Positions 1 through 6,602 of a DNA stretch of 7,656 bases are shown here, one piece after another (the stretch's first letter is position 1; every line of letters begins with the position of its first letter). A model generated the notes under the pieces. The model did not search any database. It saw nothing but the letters and a program-made list of their open reading frames with translations, and had not been told where the DNA came from. Origin of the DNA: Elusimicrobiota bacterium (GTDB lineage: Bacteria > Elusimicrobiota > Elusimicrobia > UBA1565 > UBA9628); contig JAGWRY010000261.1 of the NCBI GenBank assembly GCA_028869495.1, positions 1 through 7,656 of the forward strand. Reading direction: 5' to 3'. Both the position numbers and the translations under genes were made by a program.

Positions 1-734
1 CCGCGCCGGCGCAGCAGGCGTTCGCGCCGGCGCCGGCGCATCCTTCGGATCATCCGCCCGCGCAGGGCGCTGCGCTGGGCGGACGACAGGCGCCGCCAGC
101 CCCGGCGCACGGCGCGCAGGCGGCGGATCTCGGCGCGCATCCGCGCGCGGCGGACGAGGAAGCGGCGCAGGGCGTAGGGCCGCTCCGGCGCGAAGCCGCG
201 GCGGACCGCGGTCTCCTGGTTGGCGTTCAGGATCTCCCGGCCGCCCTGGCCGGTCACCTCGACGCGGCCCTCGTCGAAGACGCCGACGCGGCTCTCGCCG
301 TTCGCGTCGCTCTCGACGCCGAACTCCGTGCCGCGCACGGCCGCGACGGCGTCGGGCGTGCGCACGCTCATGCGGTAGCCGCCGAGCGCCTGGATCTTGG
401 CGAGCAGGGTGCCGAGCGAGAGGAAGAACGACGTGTCGGACTTTTCGGTCCGCTCCAGCGTGAACTCGGAGTCCTCCTGCAGGTCGATCAGCGAGGAGCC
501 GTCGAGCGAGATCTCGGCGCTCGAGCCCGAGGAGGTGGCCACCCGGTCGCCCTGGTCGAGAGGCATGCCGCTCGAGGCGGCGATCGCCTCGCCGCCGCCG
601 GCGGGGTAGACGGAGACCTCGCCGGTCACGGCGGTCAGGCGCGCGTCCCAGCTCCCGGAGCCCGCGTCCTGCGCGGCGGCGGGGAGCGCGGCGAGCCCGG
701 CGGCGAGAAGGAGGGCGGCGGGAAGGAGCCTCAT
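1..734 (-). CDS. Exported FecR-domain protein with arginine-rich C-terminal region (partial, 3' end outside window)
   Basis: The frame opens at ATG 734 and stays open for 244 codons to the window edge, so the C-terminus is missing. Residues 1-21 form a signal peptide (MRLL, an Ala/Leu core, then AAA-QD), so the product is exported. Residues about 31-162 match the FecR fold: GDRVATSSGS, a DGSSLIDLQEDS stretch, and the hallmark VRTPDAVAAVRGTEFGV followed by VFDEGRVEVTG. FecR domains occur in sigma-regulator FecR itself and in many uncharacterised envelope proteins. No anti-sigma helix or transmembrane segment is visible here, so a sigma-regulator role is not supported. From residue 189 the protein becomes an Arg-rich helical region; the piece WRRLSSAQRSALRGRM faintly recalls DUF3106-type repeats. 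The start overlaps the tyrS stop as ATGA, and GAGGTGA lies 4 nt upstream, which fixes the start and implies translational coupling with tyrS. Confidence 0.85.
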   Translation of the reverse strand, partial: MRLLPAALLLAAGLAALPAAAQDAGSGSWDARLTAVTGEVSVYPAGGGEAIAASSGMPLDQGDRVATSSGSSAEISLDGSSLIDLQEDSEFTLERTEKSDTSFFLSLGTLLAKIQALGGYRMSVRTPDAVAAVRGTEFGVESDANGESRVGVFDEGRVEVTGQGGREILNANQETAVRRGFAPERPYALRRFLVRRARMRAEIRRLRAVRRGWRRLSSAQRSALRGRMIRRMRRRRRERLLRRR

Positions 735-1906
735 CGGGTCACCTCGGCGGTCAGCGCGATCTTGACGAACTGGTGCTTGCCCATCTGCAGGACGAACTCG
801 GGGGGCGCGGTCACCGGCGCGTCGGCGGGCGCCTTCGCGCCGTCGATCTTGACGCCGCCCTGCGCGATCAGGCGCCGCGCCTCGGAGCGGGACTTCGCGC
901 CTGCGGCGCGAACCAATATTTCGGACAGGGTCAGGCCCGCGGGGACGCTGACGACGCGCAGGTCCTTCGGCAGTTCCTTCTTGGAGAAAGTGGACTCGAA
1001 GTAGCGGAGCGCCTCGTCGCCGGCGGCCGCGCCGTGGAAGCGCGCGACCAGCAGGCGCGCGAGCGCCTTCTTGGCCTTCATCGGGTGTTCGGCCCGGACC
1101 TTGTCGAGGTCCTCGTCGGTCAGCAGCTCGTAGTACTGGAGCATCAGCGAGTCGCTGATGCGCATCGCCTTGCCGAACATCTCGTTGGGCGGCTCGTTCA
1201 GGCCGATCGCGTTGCCGTAGGACTTCGACATCTTCTTGACGCCGTCGAGGCCCACCAGCAGCGGCATCGTCAGCGCCACCTGCATCTCCTGGCCCTCGTC
1301 CTGCTGCATCTTGCGGCCCATCAGCAGGTTCGTCAGCTGGTCGTTGCCGCCGAGCTCGACGTCGGCCTTGATCGCGACCGAGTCGCGGCCCTGCAGGATC
1401 GGATAGAGCGTCTCGAGGAGCGTCAGCGGGGAGTTCTCGGCCAGGCGCTTCTTGAAGTCCTCGCGCGAGAGCACCTGCTGGACCGTGTGGCGCTTGAGCG
1501 TGCCCAGGAGGTCGTCGCGCATGAAAGGGGTCAGCCACTCGGAGTTGAAGCGCAGTTCCGTCTTCGCTTTGTCGAGGATCTTGAACGCCTGCTCCCGGTA
1601 GGTCTCCGCGTTGGCCGCGACCTGCTCGGCCGTCAGGGTCGGGCGCGTCGCGTCGCGTCCCGACGGGTCGCCGACCTGCGCGGTGAAGTCGCCGATGATG
1701 AGCACTGCCGTGTGCCCGAGGTCCTGGAACTGGCGGAGCTTGCTCAGGACGACGGAATGGCCGAGGTGCAGGTCGGCCGAGGTCGGGTCCACGCCCAGCT
1801 TGACGCGCAGGGTGCGCCCCGACGAGAGCTTCTTGGCGAGCTCGCCCTCGCTGACGAGGGAGACAGCTCCGCGCTTGAGGCGGGACAGGGAGGCGTTGAG
1901 GTCCAT
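731..1906 (-). CDS. tyrS: Tyrosyl-tRNA synthetase
   Basis: This 391-residue protein charges tRNA-Tyr with tyrosine in the cytoplasm. It is a class I synthetase: the HIGH signature appears as HLGH (residues 47-50) within VDPTSADLHLGHSVVL, and KMSKS is at 225-229. GGNDQ at 186-190 and the stretch IGDFTAQVGDPSGR belong to the active-site fold. A C-terminal S4 RNA-binding domain begins near residue 325 (LTLSEILVRAAGAKSRSEARRLI). The VDPT..DLHLGH and GDFTA..GDPSGR wording is that of the TyrZ-like bacterial subgroup rather than the E. coli TyrS type. The frame stays open far upstream into priA, but ATG 1906 is the first start outside priA and gives a normal family length. No Shine-Dalgarno sequence precedes it. 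An extended -10 element lies 9 nt upstream. No T-box leader can fit in the 47-bp gap. The stop overlaps the FecR-domain gene. Confidence 0.96.
   Translation of the reverse strand: MDLNASLSRLKRGAVSLVSEGELAKKLSSGRTLRVKLGVDPTSADLHLGHSVVLSKLRQFQDLGHTAVLIIGDFTAQVGDPSGRDATRPTLTAEQVAANAETYREQAFKILDKAKTELRFNSEWLTPFMRDDLLGTLKRHTVQQVLSREDFKKRLAENSPLTLLETLYPILQGRDSVAIKADVELGGNDQLTNLLMGRKMQQDEGQEMQVALTMPLLVGLDGVKKMSKSYGNAIGLNEPPNEMFGKAMRISDSLMLQYYELLTDEDLDKVRAEHPMKAKKALARLLVARFHGAAAGDEALRYFESTFSKKELPKDLRVVSVPAGLTLSEILVRAAGAKSRSEARRLIAQGGVKIDGAKAPADAPVTAPPEFVLQMGKHQFVKIALTAEVTR
739..745 (-). promoter_or_regulatory. Ribosome binding site of the FecR-domain gene
   Basis: GAGGTGA on the minus strand lies inside the last codons of tyrS, 4 nt before the ATG at 734. 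It supports that start and re-initiation by ribosomes finishing tyrS. Confidence 0.6.
1141..1161. repeat. Perfect 10-bp inverted repeat with a 1-nt centre inside tyrS
   Basis: The arms GCATCAGCGA and TCGCTGATGC flank a single G. The repeat lies in tyrS codons for the segment RISDSLM, a conserved part of the protein, so coding constraint may explain it. No regulator is implied. Confidence 0.5.
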
Positions 1907-1915
1907 GCTATTTGG

Positions 1916-1924
1916 AATATAACA
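1916..1924 (-). promoter_or_regulatory. Extended -10 promoter of tyrS
   Basis: The minus strand reads TGTTATATT in an AT-rich patch of otherwise GC-rich DNA between priA and tyrS. TATATT differs from TATAAT at one base, and the TGn extension is present. No -35 box is seen at 17-18 bp. The hexamer ends 9 nt before the tyrS ATG, so transcription would begin about 3-4 nt before the start codon. Confidence 0.5.
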
Positions 1925-1953
1925 AATCCGGGCGAGCGTCCGGGAGGGCGGCG

Positions 1954-3942
1954 CTAGAACATGTCGTAGGGGTCGACATCGAGGGACAGGCGCACGCCCG
2001 AGGGCTGGCGGACGGCGCGCGCGGCGGCCAGGGCCGCCTCGACGCGCTCGGGAGGGAGCTTGACGAGTAGGTGGTGGCGGAACTTGCCGCGGACCTCGCG
2101 CAGGAGGGCGGGCGCGGGGCCGACGACCTGGGCCTCGAGGCCGAGGGAGTCGGCGAGCGAGGCCGCCAGGTCGCGCGCGGCCTGCTCGACGCGCGGCTCG
2201 TCCTTGCCGGCCAGCACCGCGCGCACCAGCGACGACGACGGCGGATAGCGCAGCTCCCCGCGCGCGGAGAGTTCCTGGTCGGCCCAGGCCGCGTAGTCGC
2301 CGGAGGCGGCGCCCTGGATGGCCTCGTGGTCGGGCGACAGGGTCTGCAGGACGACCTCGCCCGGCTTCTCGGCGCGCCCCGACCGTCCGGCGACCTGGGC
2401 CAGCATCTGCATCGTGCGCTCGGCGGCGCGGAAGTCGGGCATGTGCAGCATCGTGTCGGCGTCGACGACGCCGACCAAGGTCACGTCCGGGAAGTGGAAG
2501 GACTTGGCGACCAGCTTGGTGCCGACGAGGACGTCGGCCTTGCGCTTGCGGAAGCTGTCGTAGATGCGCTCCTCGAGCTTGTGCTCCTTCGACAGCGTGT
2601 CGCGGTCCATGCGCAGGACGCGCGCGGCCGGGATCTTGCGCTTGACCTCGGCGGCGACCTTCTGCGTGCCGACGCCCGAGACGCGCACCGACGGGTCCCC
2701 GCAATCGCCGCACTTCTGCGGCGGGGGCCAGGTCCGGCCGCAGTGGTGGCAGACGAGGACCCAGCCCGGGCGCCCGTCGGCGTCCGGCGGGGCCTGGTGC
2801 TGGATCTTGGCGACGCCGCAGTCCGGACAGCGGTCCACCCAGCGGCACTTGCGGCACATCGTCAGCGTCGAGAAGCCGCGGCGGTTGACGAGCAGGATCG
2901 CCTGCTCGCCGCGCGCCAGGCGCTGGCGGATCTTCTCGGTCAGCTCCTCGGAGAGGACCTCGCCGAAGCCCGGGATCGGGATCACGCGCACGCTCGGGCG
3001 CTCGACGCGCGAGACGCGGTCCGGCATCGCGACCAGCTCCGCCTCGCCGCGGCGCGCCAGGTCCCAGGCCTCGAGCGACGGCGTCGCCGAGCCCAGCACC
3101 GCGAGCGCGCCGAAGGCCCGCGCGCGCTCGAGCGCGGCGTCGCGCGCGTGGTAGTACGGCGACGCGCCGTCCTGCTTGAACGACTCGTCCTGCTCCTCGT
3201 CGAGGACCGCCAGGCGCAGGTCCTTGAAGGGCAAAAGGACCGCCGAGCGCGCGCCGACGACCACCCGCGCGTCGCCGCGCCGCACCGCGAGCCAGGACAG
3301 GCGCCGCTCGCGCAGGGTCAGGCCGCTGTGCCAGAGGACGACCGGCACGCCCAGCCCCGCCTGGAACTCATCGAAGAACGGGCGCGTCAGGCCGATCTCG
3401 GGGAGCAGGAACAGCGCCTGCCCGCCGTCCTTGATCGCGCGGCGGATCAGGCGCAGGTAGACCTCGGTCTTGCCCGAGGCCGGCACGCCGAAGAGGACGA
3501 CGCGCGCGGCGCGGCGCGCGTCGAGGAGCGCGGTCATCCGCTCGAGCGCCCCGGCCTGCCCCGGCGTCAGCTCGAAGGCCGGCGCGGAGGTCCAGCGCGG
3601 CTCCGCCGCCGACACCGGCGCGGGCTCGTCGAGCGACTTCACGTAGGGGGGCAGGAGCGCCTTCACGCACTCCCCGATCGGCGCGCCGAAGCGGCGGCTC
3701 ATCCAGCGCGCGCAGGCGATCCCCTCGACGCTGAGCGCAGGTTCTCGGTCGATCAACGCGTCGAGATCTTTTAGGGGGCGAGCCGGCTCGCCGTCGAAGA
3801 CCGACAGGACCGTGCCGACCGTCCGGCGCGGGCCGAACGAGACCCGGACGCGTCCGCCGGCGCGCGCGTCGAGGCCGTCCGGGACCCGGTAGTGATAGGT
3901 CTTCGGGAGCGGGACCGGGAGCGCGACCTCGGCGATCTTCAC
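1954..3942 (-). CDS. priA: Primosomal protein N' (replication restart helicase PriA)
   Basis: PriA binds stalled forks and reloads the replicative helicase; it is an SF2 3'-5' DNA helicase. At 662 residues it is somewhat shorter than E. coli PriA (732). The N-terminal DNA-binding domain starts KIAEVALPVPLPKTYHYRVP. Walker A is GVPASGKT (152-159), and the Walker B position reads DEEQ (248-251). Eight cysteines form the two zinc sites: C363/C366, C372/C375, C398/C401 and C411/C414. Motif V reads GTKLVAKSFHFPDVTLVGVVDAD (split near 474-495), and motif VI is QVAGRSGR (516-523). The start is GTG at 3942, overlapping the methyltransferase stop as GTGA; no clear ribosome binding site is visible, which fits coupled translation. 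The stop is TAG. Against the family, DEEH reads DEEQ, and the GTQMIAKGHDF form is altered to GTKLVAKSFHF. Confidence 0.96.
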   Translation of the reverse strand: MKIAEVALPVPLPKTYHYRVPDGLDARAGGRVRVSFGPRRTVGTVLSVFDGEPARPLKDLDALIDREPALSVEGIACARWMSRRFGAPIGECVKALLPPYVKSLDEPAPVSAAEPRWTSAPAFELTPGQAGALERMTALLDARRAARVVLFGVPASGKTEVYLRLIRRAIKDGGQALFLLPEIGLTRPFFDEFQAGLGVPVVLWHSGLTLRERRLSWLAVRRGDARVVVGARSAVLLPFKDLRLAVLDEEQDESFKQDGASPYYHARDAALERARAFGALAVLGSATPSLEAWDLARRGEAELVAMPDRVSRVERPSVRVIPIPGFGEVLSEELTEKIRQRLARGEQAILLVNRRGFSTLTMCRKCRWVDRCPDCGVAKIQHQAPPDADGRPGWVLVCHHCGRTWPPPQKCGDCGDPSVRVSGVGTQKVAAEVKRKIPAARVLRMDRDTLSKEHKLEERIYDSFRKRKADVLVGTKLVAKSFHFPDVTLVGVVDADTMLHMPDFRAAERTMQMLAQVAGRSGRAEKPGEVVLQTLSPDHEAIQGAASGDYAAWADQELSARGELRYPPSSSLVRAVLAGKDEPRVEQAARDLAASLADSLGLEAQVVGPAPALLREVRGKFRHHLLVKLPPERVEAALAAARAVRQPSGVRLSLDVDPYDMF

Positions 3943-4652
3943 CGCGGCGTCTTGGTCCCGGTGAACACGAAGCAGGGAGGGATGTTGCGCACCTCGTACT
4001 GGATGTCCACGCTGCCGAAGTAGTCCTTCAGCAGAGGGATCAGGTGCCCCGTGATCTGGTAGGTCGCGACGAAGCGCCCGCCCGGCGTGAGCAGGGCGGC
4101 CGTCTTCGCGAGAAGCTCGCGGCGGCCCGCCTCGGACAGGAACGAGAACGGGATGCCGGAGACCACCCGGTCGGCGCGCGCGATGCCCAGCCCGGCCAGG
4201 ATCTCGTCGATCCGGGTGACGTCGCCGTGCACCGGGATCAGGCGCGGGTCGCGCAAACGCGACGAGAAATGCTCGTAGAACTCGCGGTTGAACTCGACGG
4301 CGACGAGCCGCGCGTCCGGCGCGAGGTCGCGCAGCAGGCGCCGCGTGAGCACGCCGCGCGCGGCGCCGTACTCGACGACGACCTTCGCGTTCTCGAGGGA
4401 CAGGGCCTTCAGCGTCCGCGCGACGAGATAGCGGCTCGACGGCGCGATCGCGGCCACGCCCGGGTCCGCCAGGAAGGCCTTCAGATAGCCGAGGAATTCC
4501 TCGGCGTCGCCTGCGGAGCCCTCGCGCCGCACTTCGGCGATCAGCGCGCCGAGCTTCTCGCGGCCCCGCTTCAAGCGGCCCTCGATCATCTCGCCGAGCG
4601 CGTCGAGGACGTCCCGATCCCTCTTGCGCGGGGCGGGGCGGCGCTCGCTCAC
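3939..4652 (-). CDS. Class I SAM-dependent methyltransferase, phospholipid N-methyltransferase (PmtA)-like
   Basis: This 237-residue protein has a charged helical N-terminal extension (about 1-65), then PSSRYLV (71-77), a SAM-binding motif I written VVVEYGAARG (91-100), an acidic motif II region (LVAVEFNREF), VHGDV, VVSGIPFSFL (163-172), LTPGGRFVATYQ and the closing NIPPCFVFTG. The PSSRYL start, VVSG-P-F motif and NIPP-FV ending resemble PmtA-type phospholipid N-methyltransferases and the related KsgA-like fold, so transfer of methyl groups to phosphatidylethanolamine is possible. The substrate is not proven: motif I has AAR where GxG glycines are more usual, and another lipid, RNA or small-molecule substrate cannot be excluded. 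No transmembrane segment is apparent. The start is GTG at 4652, overlapping the udg stop as GTGA; the frame continues further upstream but within udg. It overlaps priA by 4 bp downstream. Confidence 0.8.
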   Translation of the reverse strand: MSERRPAPRKRDRDVLDALGEMIEGRLKRGREKLGALIAEVRREGSAGDAEEFLGYLKAFLADPGVAAIAPSSRYLVARTLKALSLENAKVVVEYGAARGVLTRRLLRDLAPDARLVAVEFNREFYEHFSSRLRDPRLIPVHGDVTRIDEILAGLGIARADRVVSGIPFSFLSEAGRRELLAKTAALLTPGGRFVATYQITGHLIPLLKDYFGSVDIQYEVRNIPPCFVFTGTKTPR

Positions 4653-5425
4653 GACTCCGCCAGGGCGGCGCGCAGGCTCTTCATGTCCTCCCAGACGTCG
4701 CGCTTGAGGTCCGGGTTGCGCAGGAGCGCCGCGGGGTGGAAGGTCGGCAGGAGGCGCACCGGCGGCGCGCCCTCGCCCGGGTCGTAGGTCCGCCAGCGGC
4801 CGCGGATCTTCGTGATGCCGGTCGGGTCGTCGAGGAGGACGCGGGCCGGCACCGCGCCGAGGGTCACGATCACGCGCGGGCGGATCGTCCGGATCTGCAC
4901 GTCGAGCCAGCCGCGGCAGGCGGCGATCTCGTCGGGAGACGGCGGGCGGTCGTTGCCGCGCTTCTCCGGGTTCGACGGATCGACCATCGGGTGGCACTTG
5001 ACGATGTTCGCGATGTAGACCGTCTCGCGCGACAGCCCGATCGAGGCCATGATCTTGTCGAGGAGCTGGCCGGAGCGCCCGACGAACGGCTCGCCCTTGT
5101 GGTCCTCGTCGAAGCCCGGGCCCTCGCCGACGAACATCACCTCCGCGTCGGCGCTGCCGACGCCCGGCACCGCCTGGATCCGGGCCGCGCCGAGCGGGCA
5201 GGCCCGGCAGGCGCGGATCTTCTCGGAGAGCTCCGCGAAGACCTTCGTCTTCGACGCCGCGGCCGGGCGCTTGCCGGCGGCGCTCGGCGGCGGCGTGGTC
5301 TCGCCCTGCGGCGCGGCGGAAGACGGGCGCGAGGCCGTCGCGGTCCAGTCCGACGCGTCGGACTGGCGCACGCGGCGGCGCAGGGCGCGGGTCAGGTCCT
5401 TCAAGTCTTCAAGCTCTCGGCTCAA
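4649..5425 (-). CDS. udg: Uracil-DNA glycosylase, family 4 (iron-sulfur)
   Basis: The enzyme removes uracil from DNA in base excision repair. Four cysteines fit the family-4 [4Fe-4S] ligands: C73 and C76 (CRACPLG), C144 (NIVKCHP) and C170 (AACRGW). Motif A is GEGPGFDEDHKGEPFVGRSGQLLD (split around 100-123), as in thermophilic family-4 enzymes, and the second catalytic motif is HPAALLRN (230-237). Residues about 22-60 are a Pro/Ser/Ala-rich linker after a charged helix, so this 258-residue protein is longer than minimal family members of about 200. The chosen start is TTG 5425, with GAGAG 5 nt upstream and a 17-bp overlap with coaB. TTG 5404 is an alternative just beyond the coaB stop and would remove seven residues. 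The stop overlaps the methyltransferase start. Confidence 0.92.
   Translation of the reverse strand: MSRELEDLKDLTRALRRRVRQSDASDWTATASRPSSAAPQGETTPPPSAAGKRPAAASKTKVFAELSEKIRACRACPLGAARIQAVPGVGSADAEVMFVGEGPGFDEDHKGEPFVGRSGQLLDKIMASIGLSRETVYIANIVKCHPMVDPSNPEKRGNDRPPSPDEIAACRGWLDVQIRTIRPRVIVTLGAVPARVLLDDPTGITKIRGRWRTYDPGEGAPPVRLLPTFHPAALLRNPDLKRDVWEDMKSLRAALAES
5345..5366. repeat. Perfect 22-bp palindrome inside udg
   Basis: The half-site CCAGTCCGACG is followed directly by its exact reverse complement. It falls in the poorly conserved linker of the glycosylase (residues QSDASDW), about 60-80 bp after the start codon, so protein constraint does not obviously account for it. Confidence 0.8.
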
Positions 5426-6062
5426 GCAGTCTCTCGGCGGCGGCTAAGATCGCGCGAGCGACGCGGCCCTTGCCCGCCTCCGGCAGGGGCCGCGCGGCGC
5501 CCCGCGTCACCAGCGTGACGCGCGCGCGCGGCGAGGCGAGGCTGGCCGGCCCGTTGGCGACGACCAGGTCCAGGCCCTTGGCCGCGAGCTTCGCGCGCGC
5601 GTGCTCCGCGGCGCGGCGCGTCTCGAGGGCGAAGCCGACGAAGACCTGGCCCGCGCGCCGCCGCGACGCGGCGTCCTTGATGATATCGGGATTGGGCACC
5701 AGCGTCAAGCGCAGGCGTCCGGGGCCGCGCTTGATCTTGTGGCGCGCGGCGCGCGCGACGCGCCAGTCCGAGACCGCCGCCGCCCCGACGACGAGCGCGG
5801 CCGCGCGCGAGCGCTTCAGCGTCTCGCGGCGCATCTCGAGCGCGGTCTCGACCGGGACGACCGTCACGCCGCGCGGCGCGCGCAGCGCGGTCGGGCCGCT
5901 GACGACCGTCACGCGCGCGCCGCGCGCGCGTGCGGCCGCGGCCAGCGCGAAGCCCATCGCGCCGCTCGACGCGTTCGTCAGGTAGCGGACCGGGTCCAGG
6001 AACTCGCGCGTCGGGCCCGACGTGATCAGGACGCGCCGCCCGCGCAGGGGGGAGGCGCTCAC
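5409..6062 (-). CDS. coaB: Phosphopantothenate-cysteine ligase (CoaB), stand-alone
   Basis: CoaB joins cysteine to 4'-phosphopantothenate in coenzyme A synthesis. The 217-residue protein matches the C-terminal half of ordinary fused CoaBC proteins: VLITSGPTRE (11-20), DPVRYLTNASSGAMG (23-37), VTVVSGPT, the VVGAAAVSDWR region, the HKIKR lysine motif (108-112), NPDII, VGFALET (142-148) and LAAKGLDLVVAN ending at N170. The nucleotide is probably CTP, as in the bacterial family. SSGKMG of most members reads SSGAMG here. The start is GTG at 6062, overlapping the coaC stop as GTGA, with GAAGG 4 nt upstream; the frame is open further upstream but only as a shadow inside coaC. The end overlaps udg by 17 bp. 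Confidence 0.93.
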   Translation of the reverse strand: MSASPLRGRRVLITSGPTREFLDPVRYLTNASSGAMGFALAAAARARGARVTVVSGPTALRAPRGVTVVPVETALEMRRETLKRSRAAALVVGAAAVSDWRVARAARHKIKRGPGRLRLTLVPNPDIIKDAASRRRAGQVFVGFALETRRAAEHARAKLAAKGLDLVVANGPASLASPRARVTLVTRGAARPLPEAGKGRVARAILAAAERLLEPRA

Positions 6063-6598
6063 CGCGCCTTCAGCGCGCGGCGGACGATCTCGGCGGGCTC
6101 GAGCATGCGCCCGGGGCCGACGCGGCCGCTGGCGAGCTCGCCCTCGACCGGGCCCCAGACCTCGTAGCCGTACCCGGCCAGGGTCTTCGCGTTCGCGCGC
6201 GTCGCCGGATGCGCCCACATCTCGGAGTCCATCGCCGGGCAGACGGCGACCCGGCCGCGCGCCGACAGGACGAGGGCGTCGAGCAGGCCCTCCGCGCGGC
6301 CGTGCGCGAGGCGCGCGAGGAAGTCGGCCGTCGCCGGCGCGATCAGGATCAGGTCGGCCCAGGAGGCGAGCGACAGGTGCGCCATCTCCCAATGCGCGGG
6401 GTCGTGCAGGTCCTGCGCGACCGCGGCGCGCGACAGCGCCGCGAGCGTCAGCGGCGCGACGAAGCGCGCGCCCGTCGGCGTCAGCGCGCAGCGGACCTCG
6501 GCGCCCGCCTTGACCAGGCCCCGGACGATCTCCGGCGCCTTGTAGGCCGCGATGCTCCCGGTGACGCCGAGGACGATCCGGCGGGGGGCGCGGCGCAC
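6059..6598 (-). CDS. coaC: Phosphopantothenoylcysteine decarboxylase (CoaC), stand-alone
   Basis: CoaC is an FMN-dependent HFCD-family flavoprotein that decarboxylates phosphopantothenoylcysteine to phosphopantetheine. The 179 residues correspond to the N-terminal half of CoaBC: VLGVTGSIAAYKAPEIVR, PLTLAALS, the catalytic-type histidine at H74 (MAHLSLASWAD), LILIAPATADFLARLAHG, PAMDSEMWAHPAT (121-133) and GELASGRVGPGRM (153-165). Two positions differ from the E. coli enzyme. The PXMNXXMW asparagine is Asp124, and the substrate-flap cysteine of the ACG segment is Ser157. The start is GTG at 6598, 4 nt after the rpoZ stop, with only a weak upstream GGGCGAG. The stop overlaps coaB. Confidence 0.93.
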   Translation of the reverse strand: MRRAPRRIVLGVTGSIAAYKAPEIVRGLVKAGAEVRCALTPTGARFVAPLTLAALSRAAVAQDLHDPAHWEMAHLSLASWADLILIAPATADFLARLAHGRAEGLLDALVLSARGRVAVCPAMDSEMWAHPATRANAKTLAGYGYEVWGPVEGELASGRVGPGRMLEPAEIVRRALKAR

Positions 6599-6602
6599 CG
6601 GC

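Noticed and set aside
6..40. GC-rich simple repeat of GCGCCGG units at the left edge
   Set aside because: It is the codon pattern of the Arg-rich tail and not a separate repeat element.
1930..1950. Possible terminator after priA (CCGG...CCGG around an 8-nt loop, then ATTTGTT)
   Set aside because: The stem is only 4 bp and no U-run follows; the repeat is better read as a direct repeat of CCCGGA.
1907..2857. Upstream extension of the tyrS frame by 317 codons
   Set aside because: It lies inside priA in another frame, is low-complexity, and TyrRS is complete from ATG 1906.
2071..3774. Very long open frame on the plus strand opposite priA (and similar ones opposite tyrS, udg and gmk)
   Set aside because: The translation is Arg/Ala/Gly/Leu-rich with no recognisable domain, as expected antisense to GC-rich codons. 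PriA on the other strand is unambiguous.
3777..3792. Perfect 16-bp palindrome in priA
   Set aside because: With 8-bp arms at this GC content, a few tenths of one such palindrome are expected by chance, and it lies in coding sequence.
5503..5522. Inverted repeat CGCGTCAC / GTGACGCG with a 4-nt loop in coaB
   Set aside because: Internal to the gene, not followed by a T-run, and not unusual in GC-rich coding DNA.
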